Shown here piece by piece: positions 1 to 8,222 of a stretch of DNA of 64,000 bases. How positions within the stretch are numbered: the first letter of the stretch is position 1; each line of letters starts with the position of its first letter. The DNA comes from Methylocaldum sp035627495 (GTDB taxonomy: Bacteria > Pseudomonadota > Gammaproteobacteria > Methylococcales > Methylococcaceae), in NCBI RefSeq assembly GCF_035627495.1, contig NZ_DASPLO010000076.1, positions 1 to 64,000 on the forward strand, written 5' to 3'. The notes under the pieces are model-generated. The model was not told the DNA's origin and did not search any database. It worked only from the letters and a program-made list of their open reading frames with translations. The position numbers and the translations under genes are program-made.

Positions 1-776
1 TGAATGGTACGACGGTATGGCTTACGGGACGATCAGTGGGAACGGATTCAAGACCTCCTTCCCGGACGCGAAGGGCATGTGGGGGTAACCGCTCGGGACA
101 ACCGGTTGTTTGTCGAAGCGGTGTTGTATCGTTATCGGGCCGGGATTCCCTGGCGGGATTTGCCGGAACGGTTTGGCGCTTGGAAAGCCGTCCATACGCG
201 CTTCAGTCGTTGGGCCAAAGCGGGCGTTTGGGAGCGAGTATTCAAGTACTTAGTGGAGGATGCCGACAACGAATACGCCATGATCGACAGTACCATCGTC
301 CGGGCTCATCAACACGGCGCCGGGGCCTCAAAAAAAGCGGCGACGTCCAAGCCATCGGTCGGAGTAAAGGTGGATGGAGCACGAAAATCCATGCGACGGT
401 AGACGCGTTAGGCAATCCGACCGGGTTTGTTCTGACGCCGGGGCAGGCCTGCGACCTAGCGGGAGCGGACGAACTCTTGCCCACTCTGGAAGCCGAGATC
501 GTCATCGCGGACAAGGGCTATGATGCCGATCAACGGGTGATTGAACCTTTGCAACAGGCGGGTAAAACCGTCGTGATTCCACCGAAGCGGAACCGCAAAG
601 TCCCACGCGAGCATGATCGACACCTCTATAAGGCACGCCACCTGATCGAGAATTTTTTCTGCAAACTCAAGCAATTCCGCGCCATCGCTACCCGCTATGA
701 CAAAACCGATTGCAACTTTCTGGCCGCCATTTTTCTCACTGCAGCCGTTATCTGGCTCAATTGAGGACACGCCCTA
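1..776 (+). mobile_element. IS5-family (IS427-like) insertion sequence, left end cut by window
   Basis: The segment is filled by one transposase split over two overlapping frames. Just after its stop codon comes GGACACGCCCTA (765-776), which looks like the terminal repeat of IS427-group IS5 elements. The matching left repeat would lie before the window; only the last few bases before the start codon are visible. Placement of the right end at about 776 is inferred, because target duplications cannot be checked without the left flank. The element lies directly upstream of malQ. Confidence 0.8.
4..764 (+). CDS. IS5-family transposase, made by -1 frameshifting
   Basis: DDE transposase that cuts and joins the ends of its IS. 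The first frame (4-402) carries the N-terminal part, including the first catalytic Asp in MIDSTIVRAHQ. The remainder, with KGGWSTKIHATVDALGNP, the second Asp in IADKGYDAD and the final Glu in RHLIENFF, is read in the frame one base back (ending at 764). A run of seven A (330-336), read as TCA AAA AAA GCG, lies exactly where homologous protein sequence switches from frame to frame. A programmed -1 slip there would give a product of about 253 residues, the usual length for this group. The alternative is a disabling indel; the heptamer at the junction makes regulated frameshifting more likely. No other copy is seen in the window. Confidence 0.8.
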
Positions 777-858
777 AAGCTCCAGGCATCCCGTTAAAAG
801 CCATTTAAAAAGAAAGTATGCCTCGGGAAGACCTAACTCATACCTTCAAGGTGGGTAA

Positions 859-2367
859 TTGACACACGCGCACAGCATTCTGGACCGGCGTCGCGCCGGC
901 ATTCTCCTGCATATCACTTCTTTGCCCAGCAATCTCGGGAACGGGGATTTAGGTCAAGACGCCTATAGATTCATTGATTTTCTGGCAGGCTGCGGCGTAA
1001 GCGTTTGGCAGACGCTTCCGATTAACCCCACGCATGCCGATGGTTCACCCTACCAGTGCTTGTCGGCCCATGCCGGTAATCCGCTGATGATAGACCTTAA
1101 ATGGCTGTCCGATCGTGGCTGGCTGCCGGCGTCACTGGCTCCTATCGGGGAAACGTCAGCCTTTGATTATCGAGTTCGCTGCTTAAAGCAGGCCTTCGAA
1201 TCTTTCAAAAGATGCCCGCAAGGCGAATACCGCGACGCTCATGACCAATTCGTCAAAATACATGATTGGTGGTTATCGGATTACGCACTCTTCATAGCGC
1301 TAAGAGAGGACCTCGGCAACAAAGCATGGCAGGAATGGCCCGTAGCAATTCGGGACCGCGAGCCCGCCGCCCTAAAAGCAGCTCAATTACGTCTGGCGGA
1401 TAGCATCGCCCGAATTAAATTCGAGCAGTTCGTCTTTTTCGAACAATGGATTGAATTACGGCGCTATGCCAAGCAGCGGGGAGTCGTGCTATTCGGCGAC
1501 ATGCCAATATTCGTTGCCGGCGACAGTGCGGACGTATGGGCTTGCCGAGAGTTTTTCGACTTGACGGACAGAGGTTATGCCCGCGTCGTAGCCGGGGTGC
1601 CGCCCGACTATTTTTCGGCCACAGGCCAACGCTGGGGAAATCCCCACTATAACTGGGAACACATGGAATCCACTGGGTTCCTCTGGTGGCTGGAACGATT
1701 CCGGAGTCAATTGGCACTTTACGACTGGGTGCGCATCGACCACTTCCGCGGTTTCGAAGCGTACTGGGAAATACCCGCCGAATCCGACACGGCTATTCAC
1801 GGCCGCTGGGTCAAGGCTCCCGGCAATGCTCTATTGGATAAGGTATTTGCCACGCTCAACGGCTCCGGCCTGCCACTGGTTGCGGAAAATCTTGGCATTA
1901 TCACACCCGAAGTCGAAGCACTGCGTACCCAGTTTAATATTCCCGGCATGCTAATACTGCAATTCGCCTTTGACGGAGGCGATGATAATCCTTATTTGCC
2001 CGATAACCACACCGAGAACAATGTGGTCTATACGGGCACTCACGACAACGACACCACGCTATCCTGGTACGAAAGCTTACCAGAGGCGCAGCGGTATCGT
2101 GTTTGTGAATATCTTCGCAATCATTGCGATGACGATGACAAAGAAGTGCGAATGCCACAAAGCCTCGTCCGGTGCGCATTGGCTTCTGTGGCGAGATTAG
2201 CGGTAATACCGATGCAGGATGTCCTGGAACTGGGCCATGGACACCGCATGAATACGCCCGGAACAATCGCCGGCAATTGGCAATGGCGTTTTTCCTGGGA
2301 GCAACTCACAGAGCACAAGGCCGCAAGCCTGGCCGAGATGGTTCGCTCTTATGGACGGCACATCTAG
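859..2367 (+). CDS. malQ: 4-alpha-glucanotransferase (amylomaltase)
   Basis: Cytoplasmic GH77 enzyme that transfers alpha-1,4-glucan segments between maltodextrins, in glycogen or maltose metabolism. The 502 residues match the full family length. The N-terminal ILLHITSLPS and SPYQ motifs are present. The catalytic triad is visible as Asp294 in VRIDHFRGFE, Glu343 in VAENLGIITPEV and Asp396 in YTGTHDNDT. No ATG fits the N-terminus; the start is TTG, placed by the Shine-Dalgarno-like AAGGTGG about 5 bases upstream (848-854). The gene stands alone, with the IS upstream and a gene-poor stretch downstream. Confidence 0.95.
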   Translation: MTHAHSILDRRRAGILLHITSLPSNLGNGDLGQDAYRFIDFLAGCGVSVWQTLPINPTHADGSPYQCLSAHAGNPLMIDLKWLSDRGWLPASLAPIGETSAFDYRVRCLKQAFESFKRCPQGEYRDAHDQFVKIHDWWLSDYALFIALREDLGNKAWQEWPVAIRDREPAALKAAQLRLADSIARIKFEQFVFFEQWIELRRYAKQRGVVLFGDMPIFVAGDSADVWACREFFDLTDRGYARVVAGVPPDYFSATGQRWGNPHYNWEHMESTGFLWWLERFRSQLALYDWVRIDHFRGFEAYWEIPAESDTAIHGRWVKAPGNALLDKVFATLNGSGLPLVAENLGIITPEVEALRTQFNIPGMLILQFAFDGGDDNPYLPDNHTENNVVYTGTHDNDTTLSWYESLPEAQRYRVCEYLRNHCDDDDKEVRMPQSLVRCALASVARLAVIPMQDVLELGHGHRMNTPGTIAGNWQWRFSWEQLTEHKAASLAEMVRSYGRHI

Positions 2368-2737
2368 ATCCGCCTGAGCACCTTAACATCCGGCGGCGCA
2401 AACCTGCTCCGCGCTTGCAGATAACTTCTGGTTGCGGTGCGTTACTCCAAAAAACGCTTCGATAATCGCCATGTCGTGATATTCGAAACGCGAATGCTTA
2501 TAGCCTTTGAGAGGCTATCTTGCGGTGAGGGACGACGAAGTTAGACTAGGCTGAACGTAGCCAGAAGAAGCTTTGTTGCATAAATTCGGTGAGGGTTCGG
2601 CCATACGGCAACTAACTTTCTCAACCTCTTTACGCAACAAAGCTTAGCGATCAGATGCTCCTCCGGAGCCGTTATTTTTTCCTCCGGTCTTAGCGCTTGC
2701 CTGCAGATATTAACTCCTGCTTTAGCGGCAAGATTTC
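2368..2737. other. Gene-poor gap after malQ
   Basis: No convincing gene is seen on either strand. The stretch holds a small hairpin, ATAGCCT/AGGCTAT with a 5-base loop (2500-2518), and the 78-bp palindromic element listed separately. A short minus-strand open stretch around 2395-2515 was examined, but it has no usable start signal and no recognisable domain. Confidence 0.5.
2568..2645. repeat. 78-bp inverted-repeat element, MITE-like
   Basis: Perfect 12-bp arms AAGCTTTGTTGC (2568-2579) and GCAACAAAGCTT (2634-2645) face each other across 54 bases. The match continues imperfectly inward (RTAAA on both sides). The arm resembles the GCTTTGTTG-type ends of some IS5/IS903-like elements, so this may be a remnant with both ends but no transposase. 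It could instead be a hairpin acting on the small gene just downstream on the minus strand. No T-run follows, so a simple terminator is unlikely. Confidence 0.5.
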
Positions 2738-2905
2738 TTACGGTTTTGCGTTCTGTATCTGTCTTTCAACTTGAGATCTCGTTTCCTCAAAAGCCTTGAC
2801 GGGCACGCTCTCCATTTCCCTGCTCTTCAAGAGGAAAACTCCGACAATAGCTGCCACGATGATACCGCCGATGTAGAGCCAAAAATTGTCTTTTTCTTGT
2901 TCCAT
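2738..2905 (-). CDS. Small single-pass membrane protein, 55 residues, function unknown
   Basis: Reading the minus strand from 2905 gives a 55-residue protein beginning MEQEKDNFWLYIGG, with one hydrophobic helix at about residues 9-26 (WLYIGGIIVAAIVGVFLL). A charged, probably helical tail rich in Glu, Arg and Gln follows and ends QNAKP. A GAGG ribosome-binding site lies 8 bases before the ATG, which strongly favours real translation. The acidic N-terminus and basic residues after the helix (KSRE) suggest the tail is cytoplasmic. I recognise no family. It is separate from malQ, on the opposite strand, and may be transcribed alone. Confidence 0.6.
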   Translation of the reverse strand: MEQEKDNFWLYIGGIIVAAIVGVFLLKSREMESVPVKAFEETRSQVERQIQNAKP

Positions 2906-3131
2906 CTTTTTTTACCTCAACAAAACTCTTTGGTTTGTGACACAACGCTCCCTGACATCAAGAGCGTCTAGTTAGGACCGTAACTAAGTTACGCCCGCTG
3001 GTGAAAACCTCTCATCAGCAGAGACTTTCCACGCAACGGGACACTATTCTATGAGCGTTAATAATGATGTTCAAGATTTTAGCCTTGACTTTTTTTTAGC
3101 GTGAAGCGGGTTGAGCTCTAAGGCGTTGGCT

Positions 3132-3626
3132 TTACAGCATTTTCTCGTTTCTCAAAAATTCTTGTAAATGTTCCATTAAGCCCTCTGCAGCCTGTTCGAT
3201 CATGTCCCGCACCCGGATGAAAAGGACTTCTTCGGCGTGAAAAGGATCGGGAACATGGTGCGTTTTGAACTGTGGCGCAAAGTCGAGAAGATACCGAATT
3301 TTGTGGACTTGACTTCTCGGACAAATAAACCTCAGCGCGTCGTAATTTTCTCCGTCCATCACCAGAATATGGTCGAATCGCTGAAAATCAGCGAGCGCAA
3401 CCCTTCTCGAGCGTTGACCGCTAATATCGATGCCCCGTTCCAGCATGGCTCGCTGAGCACGCGGATCGGGCGGATGCCCCAAATAGTGGGCATGGGTTCC
3501 GGCCGAGTCTATGAATATCTCGTCCACGTAACCAGCCTTTTTCACCAATTCCCTCAGGGCGCCCTCGGCCATGGGGGATCGGCATATGTTGCCCGTACAA
3601 CACAGCAAAACGTTAATTTTATTCAT
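3132..3626 (-). CDS. Low-molecular-weight protein-tyrosine phosphatase
   Basis: Cytoplasmic phosphatase that removes phosphate from tyrosine; family members such as Wzb and Etp reset BY-kinases in polysaccharide export. The CX5R loop lies at the N-terminus, with nucleophile Cys10 and Arg16 in CCTGNICRSP. The general-acid Asp127 lies in VPDPFH. The 164 residues are the normal length. It lies outside the exopolysaccharide locus, about 26 kb from the EpsG-like kinase, so a functional link is only inferred. It is 119 bases downstream of the ABC exporter genes on the same strand and may or may not share their transcript. Confidence 0.9.
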   Translation of the reverse strand: MNKINVLLCCTGNICRSPMAEGALRELVKKAGYVDEIFIDSAGTHAHYLGHPPDPRAQRAMLERGIDISGQRSRRVALADFQRFDHILVMDGENYDALRFICPRSQVHKIRYLLDFAPQFKTHHVPDPFHAEEVLFIRVRDMIEQAAEGLMEHLQEFLRNEKML

Positions 3627-3745
3627 GATCCATAGTTACTCCGGATAGCTGGAGCTTCAGGTGTGCAGGATGATTCCTGGTTGTCCGCTTTGGCAGCCAA
3701 ACCTTATCTCTCACTTGTTGTAAAGAATTCTCATACCGAAGAAAC

Positions 3746-4543
3746 TCATTCACCCATCTGTAACAATAAACCGCGTTTGCGGGCAACATGAAAGGCGAAA
3801 AGATAAAGGATGAGGCCGATCAAAAGGTAAATCGCATTCAGCATAACGGCCATCCAAAACAAATCGAGGGGAAAAACATGCTCGCGCACGACCGCACGCA
3901 TGCCTTCAAACACATGGCTGGAGGGTAACAGCAGAGCAACTTTTTGCAGCCAGTCGGGAAGCACCGAGATCGGATAATAGATGCCGCTGAGGGGTGCGAC
4001 GGCAAAAATCACCGCCCAGGCCAAACTCTCGGCTCCCAGCCCGTAACGTAATACGAGTGCGACCACCATCAGGCCGATGGCCCATCCCATGACGAGCAAA
4101 TTTGCAAAAAAAGCCACGAGCGGGAGTCCCATATCAAAGATCGAATAGCGATATAGAACGACCGCCAAGCCTGCGGCCGCTCCGACACCGATCGATGTCC
4201 TCAGGAAACTTACCGTCAGCAAGGCCATGACCAATTCATGAGGACGCAGCGGACTAACGAACAAATGCCCGAGATTTCGGGAATACATCTCTTCGAAGAA
4301 GACTACGGAAACGCCCAATTGGGCGCGAAACAACACATCCCATAGCAACACGGCGCCGATCAACAATCCCGCAGCCTGCGCCACCCATTCGCTGTGGCCG
4401 ATGAAGAATTGATTGATAAAACCCCACAAGACCATCTGCATCGTCGGCCAATAGATAAGCTCGATAAGCCGAGGCCAGGAGCTGCGCATCAAATACAGGT
4501 AACGCATGACCAGGGCGAAAATACGACGCAGGCTCATAGACAT
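3746..4543 (-). CDS. ABC-2 type transporter permease
   Basis: Inner-membrane channel subunit of an exporter, paired with the ATPase encoded immediately upstream. About six hydrophobic segments are visible, with the ABC-2 core (FRAQLGVSVVFFEEMYSR, then FVSPLRPHELVMALL) in the middle and a charged C-terminal end. The start chosen is the ATG at 4543, 8 bases past the ATPase stop, giving about 265 residues. An in-frame start at 4618 would overlap the ATPase gene by 68 bases and adds a non-hydrophobic, unconserved-looking leader. The substrate cannot be told from the sequence. Confidence 0.85.
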   Translation of the reverse strand: MSMSLRRIFALVMRYLYLMRSSWPRLIELIYWPTMQMVLWGFINQFFIGHSEWVAQAAGLLIGAVLLWDVLFRAQLGVSVVFFEEMYSRNLGHLFVSPLRPHELVMALLTVSFLRTSIGVGAAAGLAVVLYRYSIFDMGLPLVAFFANLLVMGWAIGLMVVALVLRYGLGAESLAWAVIFAVAPLSGIYYPISVLPDWLQKVALLLPSSHVFEGMRAVVREHVFPLDLFWMAVMLNAIYLLIGLILYLFAFHVARKRGLLLQMGE

Positions 4544-4550
4544 CACTGTT

Positions 4551-5294
4551 TCAAGCTGATTGGTGTTCTCGGTCGCGCGCGATATCGATAAAAACCTGCT
4601 CCAGACTGTCTCTCCCATACTTCTGCACCAGCATGGCGGGCGTACCCTGATCCACGATACGGCCTTGCTTAAGAATCAAGACGCTATCGCATAGCCGCTC
4701 CACCTCCTGCATATTGTGAGAGGCAAGCAGCACCGTTGAGCCGGACCTTTGCTGATAGGCTTTCAGAAACGTTCGGACCGTGTCTGCCGAAGCCGGATCC
4801 AAGGAAGCGGTTGGCTCATCCATCAGCAACACTTCAGGCTCATTCAAGAGCGCTTTGGCTAACGCGACACGGGTGCGTTGTCCCGCCGAAAGGGACCCGT
4901 AAGAGCGATGCATCAGGGCTTCGAGGTCGAAGGTCTCCGCAAGAGAGCGCAAACGTCGAGCCCGGTGCCGAATCCCGTAGAGACGGGCGTAAACGTCGAG
5001 ATTTTGCTTGACCGTAAGGCGATGCGGCAAGTCCACGTAAGGAGAGGTAAAATTCATGCGAGACAGCGCGGCATAGCGGTTTTTGACCATATCCACGCCC
5101 AGAATCCGGATACTCCCCGAAGAAGGCAGTAACAGCCCCAATAGCATACCCAGAGTGGTCGTTTTCCCTGCCCCATTTCCGCCGAGCAAGGCACAGGTGG
5201 CGCCTTCCGGCACATCGAACGAAATTCCGTCTACGGCCACCACGGGACCATACCGTTTGCAAAGACCGTGAACTTCGATTGCGGGAACCCGCAT
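4551..5294 (-). CDS. ABC transporter ATP-binding protein
   Basis: Cytoplasmic nucleotide-binding subunit that powers the ABC-2 permease just downstream. Walker A is GGNGAGKT (38-45), the signature is SAGQRTRVALAKALL and Walker B is EVLLMDEPTASLDP, followed by the H-loop in LLASHNMQE. The 247 residues are typical of a single-domain exporter ATPase of the CcmA/NodI/YadG kind. AGAGGAT lies 6 bases before the ATG. It is divergent from the Nudix gene, so a promoter for this pair should lie at about 5295-5385. Substrate unknown. Confidence 0.9.
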   Translation of the reverse strand: MRVPAIEVHGLCKRYGPVVAVDGISFDVPEGATCALLGGNGAGKTTTLGMLLGLLLPSSGSIRILGVDMVKNRYAALSRMNFTSPYVDLPHRLTVKQNLDVYARLYGIRHRARRLRSLAETFDLEALMHRSYGSLSAGQRTRVALAKALLNEPEVLLMDEPTASLDPASADTVRTFLKAYQQRSGSTVLLASHNMQEVERLCDSVLILKQGRIVDQGTPAMLVQKYGRDSLEQVFIDIARDREHQSA

Positions 5295-5385
5295 AAATTT
5301 ATCCTCTGCCTAATACGACGCACGAAGCCTGCTTGTTGGATTACCGTAGCCTCGAACATAGGCTTTGCCACTTTTTAGTAGAACG

Positions 5386-5895
5386 ATGACACCCGAGCCG
5401 AACACTACTTCCATATCGTGTAGACCGCCTGAACCGGCTGTTGGCGTTGGAGCGATCGTTTTCGATGCATCCGAGCGAGTTCTTCTGATTCGCCGCGGCA
5501 AAGAACCTGCCTTCGGACTATGGTCGATCCCCGGAGGCAGACAGGAACCCGGCGAGACTCTCATTCAATGCTGCCGGCGCGAGGTACTTGAAGAAACGGG
5601 AATCGAGATAGAGCCAGGTCCTATCGTTGCTCTCGTCGAGCGGATTGTCAGCAACTTTCATTACATCATCATCGACTTCGTCGCAGTCCCGAAAGATCCT
5701 GATGGCCCCGACCCCAACCCCGCCACCGATGTCTCCGACGCTCTTTGGGTGGCGCTTACCGATTTGAATCGCTACCCACTCGTAGAGGGTCTGGAACGGG
5801 TTATTCGAATCGCTCGTGAGAGTTCACGCTCAGGTTTCGCTGTGGGCTTAGTCGATGCCGATGGGATTGGCCGCGACTTCTTGCCCAATCTCTAG
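5386..5895 (+). CDS. Nudix hydrolase
   Basis: Hydrolase of nucleoside-diphosphate-linked compounds. The Nudix box is intact: GGRQEPGETL, then RREVLEETGIEI, placing the metal-binding Glu residues in REVLEE. The 169-residue length and the beginning (VGVGAIVFDASERVLLIRRG) are typical of ADP-ribose pyrophosphatase or MutT-like members; the real substrate cannot be read from the motif. ATG 5386 is chosen over the in-frame TTG at 5365. It converges on lptG, leaving 31 bases between the two stops. Confidence 0.85.
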   Translation: MTPEPNTTSISCRPPEPAVGVGAIVFDASERVLLIRRGKEPAFGLWSIPGGRQEPGETLIQCCRREVLEETGIEIEPGPIVALVERIVSNFHYIIIDFVAVPKDPDGPDPNPATDVSDALWVALTDLNRYPLVEGLERVIRIARESSRSGFAVGLVDADGIGRDFLPNL

Positions 5896-5910
5896 CCGGA
5901 GATACACCAC

Positions 5911-5924
5911 TTGGAGATTTCCAA
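5911..5924. terminator. Small hairpin between converging Nudix and lptG genes
   Basis: TTGGA and TCCAA form a 5-bp stem with a 4-base loop exactly between two convergent stop codons, followed by AAATTTAA. The stem is short and the flanks are only moderately A/T-rich, so this is a weak candidate for a bidirectional terminator. Confidence 0.3.
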
Positions 5925-5926
5925 AT

Positions 5927-6997
5927 TTAAGTCAGGCGAAGACGGAAAATTGCAACCAAAGCGCCCGTAAGCGCCAGCAGTGTTGGAAAGAAAGCCGCAA
6001 ATATTGGGTTCATCTCATAAATCAGGCCCAAGTGGCCGAATGTACGGTCAAACAAATAAAAGCCCAATCCGATAACGACACCCACTACGATGCGCTGCCC
6101 CATACCGACCTCTCGACGAACCGGCAGCACAAAAGGCGCGGCAACAAGCAACATGACCAAGGTAACCGCCGGATTCACGATTCTTCCCCAAAACGCCAGT
6201 TCGACGGACGAAGATTGCTGTCCGTTTTCCTTCAGATAATCGATGTAGCGCGACAGTTCGTAAGCCGATAGGTTTTCCGGACTGATCACGAATGCATTCA
6301 GCAGATTCGGCGCAAGCACCGAGGACCAATCGGTATGTGCTTTTTGTTCGGTGACGATCCCATCGGCATGAAATTGGCTCTCGCGAATGTTGTCCAATCG
6401 CCACTGCTTGCCATCGTAAACAGCTTTGTCGGCATGCGTGGCCGAATGGAGTTTCTGTGCCTCGTCCAGCTTGAAGATATTGATATCGCCTAAATTTTCC
6501 GGCCGTTCGATCTGACGAATATTGATGAACACATTGCCGTCTCGCACCCAGAACCCGTACTTGGTTCGTGATGCCACCTGCTTTTTCAATGCGGTAGCCT
6601 TGAGCGTATGAGCCGCGCGCTCCGCTACGGGAGCGATGTATTCGCCGATCCCCAGGGAAATCAACACTAGCATCATTCCGCCCGCCAGCACCGCAGCGAT
6701 GATACGCAGGCGAGAGACTCCCGCGGCTTGCATGGCCACCAACTCCCGATTATTGGCCAAGGCTCCCAGGGTAACCAGGCTTCCAACCAATGCAGCGGAA
6801 GGCATCAGCTCATAGAAGTTACGCGGTGAAGTCAAGATCAGATATTGAAGGATATTCGCCAGACCATAATTCCCCTGGCCCAAATCCCCCAACTCATCTG
6901 CAAACGTGAAAAAATTAAGGAGCACCAGCAGGATCAACACAGCAATCAACGATCCCTTGATCACTTCTCCGGCAATATATCGGCTTAGGGTTTTCAT
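5927..6997 (-). CDS. lptG: LPS export ABC transporter permease LptG
   Basis: Inner-membrane subunit of the LptB2FG complex that extracts lipopolysaccharide and feeds the Lpt bridge to the outer membrane. The 356 residues have the expected layout: TM helices at the N-terminus (about 12-34, 57-77, 95-115), a periplasmic beta-jellyroll domain in the middle (about 130-265) and three C-terminal TM helices. The coupling-helix region NNRELVAMQAAGVS is clear. Its ATG overlaps the lptF stop by four bases (ATGA), as expected for a translationally coupled pair. Confidence 0.95.
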   Translation of the reverse strand: MKTLSRYIAGEVIKGSLIAVLILLVLLNFFTFADELGDLGQGNYGLANILQYLILTSPRNFYELMPSAALVGSLVTLGALANNRELVAMQAAGVSRLRIIAAVLAGGMMLVLISLGIGEYIAPVAERAAHTLKATALKKQVASRTKYGFWVRDGNVFINIRQIERPENLGDINIFKLDEAQKLHSATHADKAVYDGKQWRLDNIRESQFHADGIVTEQKAHTDWSSVLAPNLLNAFVISPENLSAYELSRYIDYLKENGQQSSSVELAFWGRIVNPAVTLVMLLVAAPFVLPVRREVGMGQRIVVGVVIGLGFYLFDRTFGHLGLIYEMNPIFAAFFPTLLALTGALVAIFRLRLT

Positions 6998-8136
6998 AAC
7001 CGGAACTTATCCTTGGCGACCTGGATGATCCAACCAAAGCCGAGATTTCTAATGAACAGGACTCCGGCAATGACCAGCAAAAAGAAATAAACCCCGGAAT
7101 AGCTCAGCCAGAGCGGTATCTTCTCGGTCATCAGAAGACCCTGGGTGATCTTTTGAGCATTCTCGTAAACCACATAGATCAGAAAGGCTGTAAATACGTT
7201 GCCGTAGACGCCGCTACGTGGCGCAATTTTCGCTAGCGGAACGGCCAAAAAGCTCAAAAACAGCACCCCAAACGGTACCGCCAACCGTTTCTGCAACTCC
7301 GCCAGTTCCCGTGGCGTGTGCGAATACCACAGCATAACGCTATCGGCGGCCTCGCGCTTAAGCGACGCCGTCTCACCCTCCGGACCATCTATGCGCACGG
7401 CGTATTCCTCAAACTCGCTGATGATGAAATCAGCCTGTCCGGGTATCCCTTGATAACGGCGGCCGTTCTGCAAAACGACGAAATACTCGTTTAGTTCGTT
7501 TCTTTTGAGTCGCCCGTTCTCAGCGATAACCACGCCGGTCTTGTCCCGCTGCCGGCTTTGCACGAAGATCTTGTGCATGGAGTTGTCTTCGTTCAACTCC
7601 TCGGCGTACAAGATGACATCGCCTTGGCTGAATTCATTAAATCGGCCCGGCTTGATACCACGTATGTCGGCGCTTTTCTCGTCCTTCTTCATAAGCGCCT
7701 GAGCCTGCCGCTCGGACCACGGCATGACCTGCAAAGCTAAAATGGTGGCCAAACCACACACCGGCAGCACCAGCCAGCTCATCGCCCGATAGACGCGACT
7801 GGAACCCACTCCGCTGGACGCCAGCACCGACATCTCGTGATCCCGGTACATACGTCCCAGCACGGTCAGTGTCGCCATGAACAAAGCGGCGGGAAGCAAT
7901 TGGGCGGTTGCCGATAGGATTTTGAACCCGAGCAGTTGAAATATGGTTTCGCCGGACAATTCGCCTTCAATGGCTTTGGCGAGAATGTTGAGAAACTTAC
8001 GACTGACGATGATTACGACCAAGACACCGAGAACAGCACTCAAGGTCTTGGCGAGTTCCGCCGCCACCATCCGGTCGAGTACCGAGATGATCGGGGCATG
8101 TCTCCACTGAAGCGGTTTAAAAGGATGGGGTTTCAT
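6994..8136 (-). CDS. lptF: LPS export ABC transporter permease LptF
   Basis: Partner permease of LptG in the LptB2FG lipopolysaccharide extractor. N-terminal TM helices, a periplasmic domain and three C-terminal TM helices are visible, with the coupling segment YRDHEMSVLASSGVG. The ATG at 8136 gives 380 residues, close to the family norm; an in-frame TTG at 8181 would add 15 unconvincing residues. It is divergent from pepA, the arrangement also found in many other gammaproteobacteria, so the two share a promoter region at about 8137-8222. Confidence 0.95.
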   Translation of the reverse strand: MKPHPFKPLQWRHAPIISVLDRMVAAELAKTLSAVLGVLVVIIVSRKFLNILAKAIEGELSGETIFQLLGFKILSATAQLLPAALFMATLTVLGRMYRDHEMSVLASSGVGSSRVYRAMSWLVLPVCGLATILALQVMPWSERQAQALMKKDEKSADIRGIKPGRFNEFSQGDVILYAEELNEDNSMHKIFVQSRQRDKTGVVIAENGRLKRNELNEYFVVLQNGRRYQGIPGQADFIISEFEEYAVRIDGPEGETASLKREAADSVMLWYSHTPRELAELQKRLAVPFGVLFLSFLAVPLAKIAPRSGVYGNVFTAFLIYVVYENAQKITQGLLMTEKIPLWLSYSGVYFFLLVIAGVLFIRNLGFGWIIQVAKDKFRL

Positions 8137-8222
8137 AATAAGCTTTAACGATTCGAGGCCTCCCTTGAAGATTGCGATCAATTACACAATCCATCCTTAA
8201 GCAATAATCCGCAGATTTTACC

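Noticed and set aside
2395..2515. Short minus-strand peptide after malQ that might be a gene relic
   Set aside because: Stop codon just before it, no start signal and no family I can name.
2771..2971. 66-codon plus-strand open frame
   Set aside because: It is the antisense of the better-supported 55-residue membrane protein gene.
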